Shown piece by piece: positions 5,450 through 14,645 of a stretch of DNA of 55,723 nucleotides. The notes beneath the pieces are model-generated. The model was not told where the DNA came from. It did not search any database and saw only the letters and a program-made list of their open reading frames with translations. Position numbers and translations under genes: made by a program. The DNA comes from a virus: positions 1 to 55,723 of IMG/VR virus record IMGVR_UViG_3300021197_001150, one strand, 5' to 3'. Position 1 is the stretch's first letter. Each line of letters begins with the position of its first letter.

Positions 5450-5623
5450 TTGTGGGATATTTGGTGCAAGGCCATAGGAACAAAAGCATATGAAGATAAC
5501 AATAAGGCTGACAGAGTGGCAATTATACGCACCGCGTGGGTGTTGCTACACATTCTTACTTGCCTTGCTATTATCTTAAATGCAATAGCAAATCATGGTA
5601 CAAAGTTATTTGGATTTGGATAA
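5450..5623 (+). CDS. Small single-pass membrane protein, TTG start
   Basis: 57-aa reading frame beginning at TTG with a GAAGGGGA ribosome-binding site upstream. A charged N-terminal half is followed by one transmembrane segment (TAWVLLHILTCLAIILNAIA). Last gene of the small-gene operon before the ligase promoter. Function unknown. Confidence 0.5.
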   Translation: MWDIWCKAIGTKAYEDNNKADRVAIIRTAWVLLHILTCLAIILNAIANHGTKLFGFG

Positions 5624-5631
5624 AAAAGAGG

Positions 5632-5660
5632 TTGACTTTTTGGTATTTAGATCATATAAT
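5632..5660 (+). promoter_or_regulatory. Sigma70-type promoter for DNA ligase
   Basis: TTGACT (5632-5637), 17-base spacer and consensus TATAAT (5655-5660). DNA ligase starts 37 bases downstream. Confidence 0.85.
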
Positions 5661-5697
5661 AGTAACATAATTAGGCAAATGAACAGAGGCAAATAAT

Positions 5698-7038
5698 ATG
5701 AGAACACAACCACAGGACGTAATTTACAAACTTGAACAGCACAACGGTAGGTTAGACAAAGAAACTATCGTGTTCAGTGCTATGGGTGAAGGACTTGATG
5801 AGTTCTTCGAAGGTGTAACAATGGCACTTGACCCACTTGTAACATTTGGCGTTAAACAAGTTCCAGAGAAAGCAGAGAATGAAGTGCTATCAGCACAAGG
5901 TTGTGCTTGGCCAGTATTCAAAGAACTTGCAGATAAACTAATTGCAAGAGAACTTACAGGACATGCGGCACGTGATGCTATTGAACTTGTAATGAGTTCA
6001 GCAACGGCAGATCAGTGGAATGGTTTTTATCGTAGGATCCTTATTAAAGATTTACGTTGTGGAGTAAGTGAAAAGACAGTAAACAAAGTTGCTAAAAGAT
6101 TTAACATGAAGGGCGAAACAAAATATGTTATCCCTACATTCACTTGTGCATTAGCACACGACTCTGCCAATCATGAAAAGAAGATGTCAGGCAAGAAACA
6201 AATTGAAGTTAAACTTGATGGCGTAAGAGTTATTACAATTATACAAGGTGACAAAGTAGAAATGTTTAGTCGTAATGGTAAGCAGTTTCATAACTTTGAT
6301 CACATTATTGAAGAAATTAAAACAGTACTCAAAGATAAGCCTGCACCATATGACCTTGTGTTAGACGGTGAGGTAATGAGTGCTAACTTCCAAGACTTAA
6401 TGAAACAGGTACATAGAAAGAGTGGTGGTACAGCCAAAGATGCAGTATTGCATTTGTTTGACACTATCCCATTATCCGATTTCAAACAAGGTGGTTGGGA
6501 CAAACCACAGTCAACAAGAAGTGCAATTACTAAACATTGGGTAGAAAGCAACCAGGACGTTTTAAAGCACGTACAAGCACTTGAGTGGGAAGATGTAGAC
6601 TTAGACACTCCCGAAGGCCAAGAACGCTTTGTAGAGCTTAATAAGACGGCTGTAGACGGTGGTTATGAAGGTGTAATGATCAAAGACATTGATGCACCCT
6701 ACGAATGCAAACGTACACATGCTTGGTTAAAGGCAAAACCATTTATTGAGATTACACTAAAAGTCGTTGACGTCGAGGAAGGCACTGGACGTAATGCGGG
6801 AAGATTAGGTGCCGTAATAGTAGAAGGAGAAGATGATGGATACAATTATCACCTTAACTGTGGGAGCGGCTTCACTGATAGTCAACGTGATGAGTACTGG
6901 ACTGCACGTGATAGTCTCATTGGTCAGTTAATTGAAATTAGAGCAGACGCTCGAACTAAGTCGCAAGACTCGGAAACGTATAGTTTACGTTTCCCAAGAT
7001 TTAAGTCGTTTCGTGAGTATAAAGGAGAAAAAGCATGA
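5698..7038 (+). CDS. ATP-dependent DNA ligase (T4 gp30-like)
   Basis: Seals nicks in DNA during phage replication and repair. At 446 aa it is near T4 gp30 (487). The nucleotidyltransferase motif I is EVKLDGVR with Lys172 as the adenylated residue. Later motifs are visible: the FSRNGK block, LVLDGEV, the EGVMIKD motif and the K-A-K-P motif. The N-terminal helical region (1-145) and C-terminal OB-fold region (370-446) fit the family. The ATG has an AGAGG ribosome-binding site and its own strong early promoter. The stop overlaps the next start by ATGA. Confidence 0.95.
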   Translation: MRTQPQDVIYKLEQHNGRLDKETIVFSAMGEGLDEFFEGVTMALDPLVTFGVKQVPEKAENEVLSAQGCAWPVFKELADKLIARELTGHAARDAIELVMSSATADQWNGFYRRILIKDLRCGVSEKTVNKVAKRFNMKGETKYVIPTFTCALAHDSANHEKKMSGKKQIEVKLDGVRVITIIQGDKVEMFSRNGKQFHNFDHIIEEIKTVLKDKPAPYDLVLDGEVMSANFQDLMKQVHRKSGGTAKDAVLHLFDTIPLSDFKQGGWDKPQSTRSAITKHWVESNQDVLKHVQALEWEDVDLDTPEGQERFVELNKTAVDGGYEGVMIKDIDAPYECKRTHAWLKAKPFIEITLKVVDVEEGTGRNAGRLGAVIVEGEDDGYNYHLNCGSGFTDSQRDEYWTARDSLIGQLIEIRADARTKSQDSETYSLRFPRFKSFREYKGEKA

Positions 7039-7415
7039 GACAGTTTGTAGTAGATAGTTGGAACAGTGTTATGGATATGGAACACAATCCGTTAAAGAAC
7101 ATTCCTGACTTGATGGTTAGACACATGGTTATGCAGATTTTAGCATTCATGTGGTCAAGTGTATTTGCTATTATGGTTATTAATAGTATTACGGCATTTA
7201 TGTATAGTGCCATTGGACACGTAATTTTTGTTGCCGCAGTTGTTATTACTGTTGCTACATTTAAAGTTGCAGAAACCAACCCAGGTGCATTTAGGTTTAA
7301 GAATGGGTATCATTCACATGGTAGAGGTAGAAATTATACTATCTATCGTGACAAGAATGGTATTGCACATAAGGTGCCATTGGATCCAAATGATCCTGGT
7401 GGGGAACACGAATAG
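7035..7415 (+). CDS. Hypothetical membrane protein
   Basis: 126-aa protein with one or two hydrophobic segments between residues 33 and 85 (MQILAFMWSSVFAIMVI and VIFVAAVVITVATF) and a basic, Gly/His-rich C-terminal tail likely in the cytoplasm. It overlaps the ligase stop and is followed nine bases later by another membrane protein gene. Family not recognised. Confidence 0.7.
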   Translation: MRQFVVDSWNSVMDMEHNPLKNIPDLMVRHMVMQILAFMWSSVFAIMVINSITAFMYSAIGHVIFVAAVVITVATFKVAETNPGAFRFKNGYHSHGRGRNYTIYRDKNGIAHKVPLDPNDPGGEHE

Positions 7416-7423
7416 GAGTAAGT

Positions 7424-7654
7424 ATGAAAATAGTAAACAAAGATCCGGGTGATGGTCACTTTGCGGTCAGTATTGTAAAAAGTATTTTTAGATTTGTAGC
7501 ATCAGGTTTACTTGCCTGGGCAGGATATAACTTGTGGACAGGTGAAATGATGTATACAGATTTTTTTGTAACTGAAGTAGGGTTTCTAATGATGTTGTCA
7601 GGTATAATGTTATTCCTTGCTGAAGTACTTGGTATTGTAGAGGAGATAGTATAA
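7424..7654 (+). CDS. Hypothetical two-TM membrane protein
   Basis: 76-aa protein with two predicted transmembrane stretches (SIFRFVASGLLAWAGYNLW and EVGFLMMLSGIMLFLAEVLG). Ribosome-binding site AGGAG upstream; its stop overlaps the next ATG (TAATG). No recognisable family. Confidence 0.7.
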   Translation: MKIVNKDPGDGHFAVSIVKSIFRFVASGLLAWAGYNLWTGEMMYTDFFVTEVGFLMMLSGIMLFLAEVLGIVEEIV

Positions 7655-7842
7655 TGAAAGAAGGTCCAATGAAGCAACACGTTGAACGTGACACTGAAGG
7701 TATGGTAAAAGCAGAGTATACCACATACACAATGAAAGATGGTATGTTCATCAAAGAAACTTCAGTACGTAACTTCCAAAAGAATGGTGACTATCACGAT
7801 TCGTTTTATAGCGATCCATTAGTTAGCCTTAAACCAGAGTAG
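7654..7842 (+). CDS. Hypothetical 62-aa protein
   Basis: Soluble small protein with alternating charged and aromatic residues (AEYTTYTMKDGMFIKE), probably beta-rich. Start overlaps the previous stop; GGAGATAGT upstream is the ribosome-binding site. Function unknown. Confidence 0.65.
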   Translation: MKEGPMKQHVERDTEGMVKAEYTTYTMKDGMFIKETSVRNFQKNGDYHDSFYSDPLVSLKPE

Positions 7843-7846
7843 TCGT

Positions 7847-8071
7847 ATGAGAGTGGACGACAATACATGGCCCGACATCTCATTTGCCCCCAAAATCAAT
7901 CCTTGGAAATCCTTTGTTCAAGAGATTTGGATGAAGCATAAAGATGAGATCATGGAGTGGGAACAACGCCAAGTTGATTACACTTTACAAGATTATTATC
8001 TACAACATAAATGGTTTTTACGAAGACTGTTTAGAGCCGAAGGTGGTAAAGTAAACACCGAACAAGAATAG
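7847..8071 (+). CDS. Hypothetical 74-aa protein
   Basis: Trp-rich, largely helical small protein ending the ligase operon. There is no strong ribosome-binding site, but it starts four bases after the previous stop and the reading frame is closed just before the next promoter. Function unknown. Confidence 0.55.
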   Translation: MRVDDNTWPDISFAPKINPWKSFVQEIWMKHKDEIMEWEQRQVDYTLQDYYLQHKWFLRRLFRAEGGKVNTEQE

Positions 8072-8088
8072 TTATAAGCCATTTTTGC

Positions 8089-8116
8089 TTGACTTTTAAT
8101 TATTAGACTATATAAT
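8089..8116 (+). promoter_or_regulatory. Sigma70-type promoter
   Basis: TTGACT (8089-8094), 16-base spacer, TATAAT (8111-8116). The 434-aa gene follows with GTGAGGAG as ribosome-binding site. Confidence 0.8.
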
Positions 8117-8141
8117 ATACAAAACGTGAGGAGATTTACAA

Positions 8142-9446
8142 ATGGCATTGACCGCCCTAAAAGGAAAAACATCGAGAAGGAAGAAGCCTGTTCGCAGACA
8201 AAAGAGTGTTACAGGTGAGGTGTTGTGGACGGAAGAAGAACTAAAGGACTGCACTCCAGAGAACTTCGGCAGAAAGTCAACCAGAGCATTAGACTATTAT
8301 CGATTAGAATGTAAAGGAACAGACTTTAAACGTTGGACTCTTGAATACATGGAGAAGAGCGATAAGTGGCGTCAGTCTGTAGACAGTTTTAAAAAGGTTC
8401 CTGAAAACCGCTTTAACAGTACACTTGGTGGTATGTGTAGAATGATACAGTTAGGTAGACCTAACGTCAATGAAGCATACAATAAGTATTGGGAAAGTTT
8501 ACCAGGTACAATGGGTACTCCTAAACCATTGAATGTTAGTATTGATGTTTGGCTCGGTGAACTGCAATTTAAAGCACAAGCATTCGCAACTGAAGAAGCA
8601 GAAGCAAAAGCAGAAGAAGAAAAAAAGAAAAAAGCACACCAGCCTACTATACAAGAACGTATCTGGGCACAGATGTGTATTATGGACGACAAGCCACAGG
8701 GTTGGTTAGATGAATGGTCTGATGATCCATTGAAGTTTAACCCTAAAGGTTTTGACTTTAAAAAGCATTTTTATGAATTTAAAGTAACACAGGCTCATGC
8801 AAGAAAAATAAAAGAGTGTTACTTGCCTGAGATTAAAGAACTTAATGAAGTACTTGATCCACCTAAACTACCTGCAGACGCAACCGATCAAGAAAAGGAT
8901 TGGGCTTCGCAGTTAAAAGAAGGTTATGCAATCTTTACTAAGAATGATATTAAGAAGAAACTACAGGCACTGAATGCGTATATGGGTGCATTAGACGTAG
9001 TTATCGAAACTGCTAAGGCCACACGTAAGCCTCGTAAGAAACGTTCAATTAGCAAAGAGAAACTAATTGCTAAACTTAAATTTGCACTTAACGATAGTAA
9101 GTTTGCATTAGCAAGTATCAACCCTATTGAGATTCCAGGCTGTAACGAACTTTGGGTGTTTAATACTAAGACACGTAAACTTGGAAAATATATTGCTAAA
9201 ACTATTGACCCATTAGGACAAGAACGTGAAGGTACTGGCCTAAGTATAAAAGGAACTACTATTACACAGTTCAATGAAGAAACCAGCATACAAAAGACTT
9301 TACGTAAGCCAGACGAAAAACTAAAAGAGTTTAAAGACACTGGTAAACGTAAGTTACCTGAATTCTTAGATACTATTAATGCAGTGGATATTAAACTTAA
9401 TGGTAGGATTAATCCGGACACTATACTTCTAAAGGCAGTTAGATAA
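8142..9446 (+). CDS. Conserved-looking phage protein of unknown function
   Basis: 434-aa, strongly basic, mostly helical protein. The N-terminus is Lys/Arg-rich (KTSRRKKPVRRQK), a charged coiled-coil-like stretch lies near 150-165 (EEAEAKAEEEKKKKAH), and a second basic patch near 290 (KATRKPRKKRS) precedes a beta-rich C-terminal domain. These features suggest nucleic-acid binding. Cyanophage-like genomes carry similar large basic proteins, but I cannot name a family. It has its own early-type promoter. The stop codon forms part of the late octamer of the next gene. Confidence 0.75.
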   Translation: MALTALKGKTSRRKKPVRRQKSVTGEVLWTEEELKDCTPENFGRKSTRALDYYRLECKGTDFKRWTLEYMEKSDKWRQSVDSFKKVPENRFNSTLGGMCRMIQLGRPNVNEAYNKYWESLPGTMGTPKPLNVSIDVWLGELQFKAQAFATEEAEAKAEEEKKKKAHQPTIQERIWAQMCIMDDKPQGWLDEWSDDPLKFNPKGFDFKKHFYEFKVTQAHARKIKECYLPEIKELNEVLDPPKLPADATDQEKDWASQLKEGYAIFTKNDIKKKLQALNAYMGALDVVIETAKATRKPRKKRSISKEKLIAKLKFALNDSKFALASINPIEIPGCNELWVFNTKTRKLGKYIAKTIDPLGQEREGTGLSIKGTTITQFNEETSIQKTLRKPDEKLKEFKDTGKRKLPEFLDTINAVDIKLNGRINPDTILLKAVR

Positions 9447-9449
9447 ATA
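9442..9449 (+). promoter_or_regulatory. Late-type promoter octamer with leaderless geometry
   Basis: GATAAATA overlapping the previous stop codon, then five bases (CTATT) and the ATG of the fibre gene at 9455. There is no Shine-Dalgarno sequence. The predicted transcription start falls at or next to the A of ATG. Confidence 0.65.
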
Positions 9450-9454
9450 CTATT

Positions 9455-10582
9455 ATGCAATATAGTGACATAGATAATAACGAAATTACAAAGATAAAAC
9501 AGGGGCTAATCGAACTTGGCAATAGTATTGAGATCATTGCCGGTAGAGTTGTACCTGTTCAAAGAATTGAAGATCGCCAACTGACTGGTAATGCTATTCA
9601 GGGTGGTAAGATTACACAATTCAGAAGTACTGGTATTACTGACCAAGCAAACAAAACTGTTTTGCTTGTAGATAATACAGGTGTTACTACAGACACTATA
9701 TCTGTAAAGACACTTGAAGGTGACGTTGCACTTAATGGCAACATGAAAGTTGATGGACACCTTGAAGTAAACAGCCTACACGTAAATGAATTAACTGCTG
9801 ACGTTAGACAAGAGCGAAGCAGTTCATTAACATTTGATACACAAAATGGTAACTCACCAATAGGCAAAGGCTTAGTCTGGCAAGACGGCGACAATGCTAA
9901 ATCATTTATACTACAAACAAATCCAGATAGACTCTGGAGTAGTAACACTGTCGACTTGCATAGAGAAGCAAACTACTCAATTGATAACGTACCTGTAATT
10001 ACTGCAACATCATTAGGTGAAACAGTTCTAAGTTCTAAACTTAGATCAGTTGGCAGACTACAAGGATTAACTGTTGACGGAGACTTAAACATAGATGATT
10101 TTGTTTTCTGGGACAGTGGAGCAATGCGTATGTCAATTGGAACAGAATCACCGAACGGACAATTAAGTATTAGTAGTGAAGTTACAGAATTTATTGTTGA
10201 ACCAGAATATGAAACAGTAAAAGTTGGAACTTACAGTACAAGTGAATTAAAAATTATCACTGATAATACAACACGGATTGGAATATCACCATACGGACAT
10301 GTAACAATGGGTTCAGCAGAAAACACTGAAACTAAGATTAGCATGTTTGGTAAAGTAGGTATTGGCGTAGCAAATCCAAGTGCTAACTTTGAAGTAGCAG
10401 GTCCTATTAAGTTTGAAGGGAAGAAGTTTGCAACAGGTAATGACGCTCCACAAGACGGATTATGGAAAACAGGCGACATTATTTGGAACAATACACCAGA
10501 AGCGGGTGGTTGGATAGGCTGGATTTGTGTACGCGAAGGAACCCCAGGACTATGGAAACCATTCGGTAATATCGAAGGGTAG
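9455..10582 (+). CDS. Virion fibre-like structural protein
   Basis: 375-aa beta-rich, Asn/Thr/Gly-rich protein of the tail-fibre type. The first 60 residues look like an attachment domain, followed by repeated beta segments (VALNGNMKVDGHLEVNSLHV; GLTVDGDLNID), a VGIGVANPSANFEVAG segment typical of phage fibre shafts, and a C-terminal knob-like GGWIGWICVREGTPGLWKPFG motif frequent in marine myovirus structural proteins. It is expressed late from GATAAATA at 9442. Confidence 0.75.
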   Translation: MQYSDIDNNEITKIKQGLIELGNSIEIIAGRVVPVQRIEDRQLTGNAIQGGKITQFRSTGITDQANKTVLLVDNTGVTTDTISVKTLEGDVALNGNMKVDGHLEVNSLHVNELTADVRQERSSSLTFDTQNGNSPIGKGLVWQDGDNAKSFILQTNPDRLWSSNTVDLHREANYSIDNVPVITATSLGETVLSSKLRSVGRLQGLTVDGDLNIDDFVFWDSGAMRMSIGTESPNGQLSISSEVTEFIVEPEYETVKVGTYSTSELKIITDNTTRIGISPYGHVTMGSAENTETKISMFGKVGIGVANPSANFEVAGPIKFEGKKFATGNDAPQDGLWKTGDIIWNNTPEAGGWIGWICVREGTPGLWKPFGNIEG

Positions 10583-10585
10583 TCC

Positions 10586-10885
10586 ATGAAAAATAATAAA
10601 TTAAAAAGACAGGTTAAAGCCTGGAGTTGGATAGGTAAGGTTCTACCTTTAAGTACCCTGTTCGCAGTAGTATTAATAATTGTATTTGATTTTCAAACAG
10701 CATTAGAATGGACCATTGGTAGTATTGCTATAGCATTTGGCGTAGTAGCATTTACTTGGTGGTGGTGGGTAATTTACGCAGTTAAAGAACTTAACCAGTT
10801 ACTATCAACTACAACAGAACGTTTTGAGCAAGTGATGAAAGACATCAGAGATCTTAAAGACGACTTCCGTAAAAATAAAAAATAA
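10586..10885 (+). CDS. Membrane protein with C-terminal coiled coil
   Basis: 99-aa protein: basic N-terminus, two transmembrane segments (VLPLSTLFAVVLIIVF and IGSIAIAFGVVAFTWWWWVIY), then a charged helix (RFEQVMKDIRDLKDDFRKNKK). It follows the fibre gene by three bases and ends two bases before the convergent minus-strand fibre gene; no terminator hairpin is seen between them. Function unknown, possibly a holin-type or inner-membrane accessory. Confidence 0.7.
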   Translation: MKNNKLKRQVKAWSWIGKVLPLSTLFAVVLIIVFDFQTALEWTIGSIAIAFGVVAFTWWWWVIYAVKELNQLLSTTTERFEQVMKDIRDLKDDFRKNKK

Positions 10886-10887
10886 TA

Positions 10888-13800
10888 TTACGCTATTACT
10901 GCGTTTTGAACTGCAATTGGCAACCAACCGTTAGCACCGTATATCAATGTAACACTATCGTGTACAGCATCAAATGTAATAGTTGTTCCATTTGCAAGTG
11001 TAGTTGGAGTAACTGTTGCATCACCGCCATCTACTACCATACTAATAATTTTCATTTGTCCTAATGCGCCGTTTGCCAGTGTGTATGCATCTGCGCCAGT
11101 AGTTGTAATTTCTGTGTGTAGTGTTGTTAGGTTAATTACACCTGGTCCACTAATAGTTTGTCTACTACCAGTAAAGGCACCTGCCGCTGTTAACGGACCA
11201 GATATAATTACTTCACCTGAAATTGATCCAGGTTCAATAGTAATATCTCCAGCCGCTCCAGCACCCTGTTGTATCTTAGTTGTTGATACATAATGAGAAG
11301 TACTTACAGATATTGGTCTGTCAACTGAGATCCAATTTTGAGTGTCATCAAAGTAGAACATTCTCGTACCGTCTTCGTTGTTAAACTCTAATCTGTTATT
11401 GTTATTTGTAATGGTTCCTGCTAAAGTGGCACCATCATCACTGTAAAATGCTAAATCACCATTGATCTGAGTATCAACTAAACTTAATGATCCATCTACC
11501 TGTTGACGATAAATTTCCCAAGTATTAGTATGTGTTCTATAGAATGTGTATTCATATATGTTTAATGAACTTATTGCACTTGAAACAGCACCTAAATCTG
11601 TTGGTGTCTGTGTAACACCATTAACTTCTATCGTAGGAATATAAGCAGTACCACCTTGTAGGATATGTATTCTTACACGTCTTACTCTTTGTGTGCTTGT
11701 TTCAAGTCCTGTAAAGTTTGCAACAAGAGCACCACTTGGTGCGTTCCAATAAACGTTCGGTGTGTCAGTTGTATCAATTTCATATGTTCCAGTTGATACG
11801 TTTGTGTACAACATTTTTTCTTGGGCACCTGGACTTGAACGTAATTCTCTTTCAAGTGTTACTGGACTTGCTATTGCAAAAGGTTGTGCCGCATTGGCTA
11901 CATTAGAAAGTTTACCATTAACGTCTACACCCACACCACTATTAAATGCAATGCTTGTATCTGATACAATCGTTAATGCACCTGTTCTGTTTATGTTTGC
12001 ATTTACTTCACCAACTATCTGATTGGCCGTAGCATCAATTAACTGTGATGTACCGTTTGTTCCGTATGCATCACTCATCATCTTGAAGCCTGTGATGTTT
12101 CCGTTAGTAATAGTACCTATGGTGTCAGTAAAGTTACCTGCTTCAAGATTAGCAGTTGTAACCTGAGCATTATTAACTTCACCTATGACAGTTCCGTTGT
12201 TGTCAATTATAGTAGTTGAGTCTGGTCCATATACTGAACCTGTCAAGTCTCCTACAAACCCAGCAGTGCCTTGAATAACTGTGTTTACAGGACTGTTGAT
12301 GTTAATACCGTTTACTGCTGAGAGTGTTAAGGCTTCGCCAGCATCAATAAGTGTATTACCAAAATCACTGTAATAGTATGCGTCATTTCCTGAATTTACA
12401 GTTAGATCGTAAGGATTAGAAGACTCTATATTAAGAGTATTACCAGATACTATAGAAATAGTACCTGCACCTAATGTAAATGCATCAGTACCTCTGTTAA
12501 TGTTAGCATCAACAGTACCATATATAATTCCGTTAATAGCATCAACAAGTAATGTACTATCGTCTGAATAAAGTGAACCAGTTAAGTCGCCATCAAATGT
12601 TCCTTGTAGATGTCCGTGGAACGTATTAGCATAAACATTATCATATGGCTCACTGCCTCTACCAATGTCATTTACTCCTAAAGGAGCAAGGTCACGTGTT
12701 CTTACTGTACCAGTACCGCTTTCAGTTCTTAGTACAGGATTATCTGTAATCTCAATTATTTCATAGTATGCTTGAAGTTCAAGTGTAATAGTTCCTGTGT
12801 TACCTGAGATAGTGTACACAACTCTATATTGACCACCACTGTTATCTGCTTCATTGTATAGGTTTGAGAATTCGTATGGTACACCTGCTACACCTGAAAC
12901 TGTATCAAGTGTTGTCCAAGTAACACCGTTGAATCTTTGTATACTTGCCGATACTGCTGTTGCGGCTGTTCCACTATCTAATTGGTAACCTACTGTATAT
13001 TGCAGTACACCTTTAGATGGTTTACTGTTAAATGTAAATGTCTTTGTAATAGTGTTAGATGTAATTTCTTTTTGATCTATTGCAAGTCTAAGTGCATTGC
13101 CTACTGTACCAGTACCTAAAAATTCTGATGTTGGAGAAACAAATCCATCTTCAGTTGTATTACTTGTAATGTTTCCAACTTCAATATCTTGTATGTAAAG
13201 TTGATTAGTAGTAATAGCATTTCTTTTTGTTACAGTGTGTAATGTGTCTATTTCCGCTACTGCAAAAGAACCAATTTCAATTTCGTTTGCGTTCTTTCTT
13301 GTTAGTTGTATTCCGCCTGCCGCTGATAATTCAACATGAGTTGTTGCGGCATTTACATCTGTTAATTCTATCTTTGTTGTACCTGGTGGTACATCTAAAC
13401 TGTAGTTAACGTCAATCATCATAATGTCGTCGCCAGCAGTAGTTGTTATAGTACCGCCTTGTCCAACGTTGTCATGTGATCCGTAATAAAATGTTGTTGG
13501 TGATGAATCGTTTAATTCAATTTTTACTTGTCGAGTAGTTGCACTTGTAAATCCAAGTTTGTAATTGGCCTTAGTTACTGATACATCATCAAGCAAGTAA
13601 GTTACACCTGTTGTATATTCTTCTCCGCTAATAGCACCACTTACAGCACCGTCGGCTGTATTACTAAACACAAGTGGACTTAGGTATCCGCCATATGATG
13701 CATTAGTGGCATCACTTTGATCGAATGTATATGTACTACCTCTTGCTAAGGTAAGTGGTTTTTGTTCTACACCATCAAGGTAGTAAGCACCCATTGCCAA

Positions 13801-14001
13801 TCCGCCGCCTGTATCAAAACCTACTGTAACGGTTATAGTTGCACCTGGATTAACTGTTGGGACGTTCCAACTAACTCCATCACCTCTACGAATCGTTAAA
13901 CTATCATTAACATTGTCTGCTTCAAGTCGTTGTTCGAGAGTTGACCCATCGGGTGAATAAAGTTTGATGTATCTAAATATATCGTAAATTGCTGTCGGCA
14001 T
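10888..14001 (-). CDS. Large tail-fibre-like protein on the minus strand
   Basis: 1037-aa beta-rich structural protein. After an N-terminal virion-binding-like region, it contains repeats of the type GDLTGSVYGPDST-x-IID-x-NG-x-V-x-GEV near residues 475, 590 and 670, also found in the plus-strand 577-aa protein. Long low-complexity Thr/Val/Asn stretches fit a fibre. It is one of only three minus-strand genes, and the longest. The start at 14001 has AATAGGAACAA as ribosome-binding site and a minus-strand AATAAATA octamer 26 bases upstream, so it should be expressed late. It could be a host-range fibre in an independently swapped unit. Confidence 0.75.
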   Translation of the reverse strand: MPTAIYDIFRYIKLYSPDGSTLEQRLEADNVNDSLTIRRGDGVSWNVPTVNPGATITVTVGFDTGGGLAMGAYYLDGVEQKPLTLARGSTYTFDQSDATNASYGGYLSPLVFSNTADGAVSGAISGEEYTTGVTYLLDDVSVTKANYKLGFTSATTRQVKIELNDSSPTTFYYGSHDNVGQGGTITTTAGDDIMMIDVNYSLDVPPGTTKIELTDVNAATTHVELSAAGGIQLTRKNANEIEIGSFAVAEIDTLHTVTKRNAITTNQLYIQDIEVGNITSNTTEDGFVSPTSEFLGTGTVGNALRLAIDQKEITSNTITKTFTFNSKPSKGVLQYTVGYQLDSGTAATAVSASIQRFNGVTWTTLDTVSGVAGVPYEFSNLYNEADNSGGQYRVVYTISGNTGTITLELQAYYEIIEITDNPVLRTESGTGTVRTRDLAPLGVNDIGRGSEPYDNVYANTFHGHLQGTFDGDLTGSLYSDDSTLLVDAINGIIYGTVDANINRGTDAFTLGAGTISIVSGNTLNIESSNPYDLTVNSGNDAYYYSDFGNTLIDAGEALTLSAVNGININSPVNTVIQGTAGFVGDLTGSVYGPDSTTIIDNNGTVIGEVNNAQVTTANLEAGNFTDTIGTITNGNITGFKMMSDAYGTNGTSQLIDATANQIVGEVNANINRTGALTIVSDTSIAFNSGVGVDVNGKLSNVANAAQPFAIASPVTLERELRSSPGAQEKMLYTNVSTGTYEIDTTDTPNVYWNAPSGALVANFTGLETSTQRVRRVRIHILQGGTAYIPTIEVNGVTQTPTDLGAVSSAISSLNIYEYTFYRTHTNTWEIYRQQVDGSLSLVDTQINGDLAFYSDDGATLAGTITNNNNRLEFNNEDGTRMFYFDDTQNWISVDRPISVSTSHYVSTTKIQQGAGAAGDITIEPGSISGEVIISGPLTAAGAFTGSRQTISGPGVINLTTLHTEITTTGADAYTLANGALGQMKIISMVVDGGDATVTPTTLANGTTITFDAVHDSVTLIYGANGWLPIAVQNAVIA

Positions 14002-14027
14002 TTCAGTATTGTTCCTATTAACAGTAG

Positions 14028-14035
14028 TATTTATT
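14028..14035 (-). promoter_or_regulatory. Minus-strand late-type octamer
   Basis: AATAAATA read on the minus strand, 26 bases before the start of the 1037-aa fibre gene. It overlaps the plus-strand octamer at 14033-14040. Confidence 0.6.
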
Positions 14036-14040
14036 AAATA
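14033..14040 (+). promoter_or_regulatory. Plus-strand late-type octamer variant, leaderless geometry
   Basis: ATTAAATA, five bases (ATTGC), then the ATG at 14046. No Shine-Dalgarno sequence precedes this start. With the opposite octamer it forms a compact divergent late promoter. Confidence 0.5.
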
Positions 14041-14045
14041 ATTGC

Positions 14046-14645
14046 ATGTTAGTAGTAGGCAACGGAGAAAGCCGTAGAGGCATCGTATTAGACCACTTAA
14101 TGGTTCCTAAAGTAGGCTGTAATGCTATCTTTAGAGAAGCAAAAGTGCTTCATATTGTGTGTTGTGACCAACGCATGGCCCAAGAAGCAGTCAATAACTT
14201 TGTAAACTTAAAGTCGGGTATCTGGACACGCTTAGATTGGTTAGAACATTTTAGAGGAAAACACAATGTAAATTGTGTTCCTGGACTATGGTATGCAACT
14301 GATGAAAAACGTGATCAACCTTTCCATTGGGGAAGTGGATCGTATGCAGTATTAATTGCTTGTATGCAATCTGAACACAATGATACTGTTGACTTATTAG
14401 GTTTTGACTTGTATGGTATTGATAACAAAGTAAACAATATGTTCAAAGGCTCACGTAACTATGCAGATGCAGATTCAAAAGAAATTGACCCTTCTTTTTG
14501 GATACATCAAATAGGCAAAGTTATGGAACACTACTCTGCTAAGAAGTTTAGAGTATTCAATAAAGAAGGTTGGCAAATGCCTGATAAATGGAAACTTAAT
14601 AACGTAGAATTTTACAACATTGAGGAACTTGAGAATGTCCTATAA
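14046..14645 (+). CDS. Glycosyltransferase-like protein (GT42/DUF115-like)
   Basis: 199-aa protein opening with MLVVGNGESRRG, the glycine-rich nucleotide-sugar loop typical of GT42-like sialyltransferases and DUF115-type proteins (GNGPS). Around residue 97 it has SGSYAVLIACMQ, followed by DLLGFDLYG (residues 116-124), again matching the family pattern of a second Rossmann-like half. It would transfer a sugar to a glycan or protein. It is the first gene of an operon holding another glycosyltransferase and a phosphomannomutase-like HAD. Start chosen by the late octamer geometry; its stop lies inside the next gene. Confidence 0.65.
   Translation: MLVVGNGESRRGIVLDHLMVPKVGCNAIFREAKVLHIVCCDQRMAQEAVNNFVNLKSGIWTRLDWLEHFRGKHNVNCVPGLWYATDEKRDQPFHWGSGSYAVLIACMQSEHNDTVDLLGFDLYGIDNKVNNMFKGSRNYADADSKEIDPSFWIHQIGKVMEHYSAKKFRVFNKEGWQMPDKWKLNNVEFYNIEELENVL

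Noticed and set aside
8924-9460. 178-codon minus-strand frame
   Set aside because: Shadow of the 434-aa gene; hydrophobic, Ser/Leu-rich composition of antisense reading, no ribosome-binding site.
10885-10888. Bidirectional terminator between convergent genes
   Set aside because: No inverted repeat or T-run is visible at the junction.
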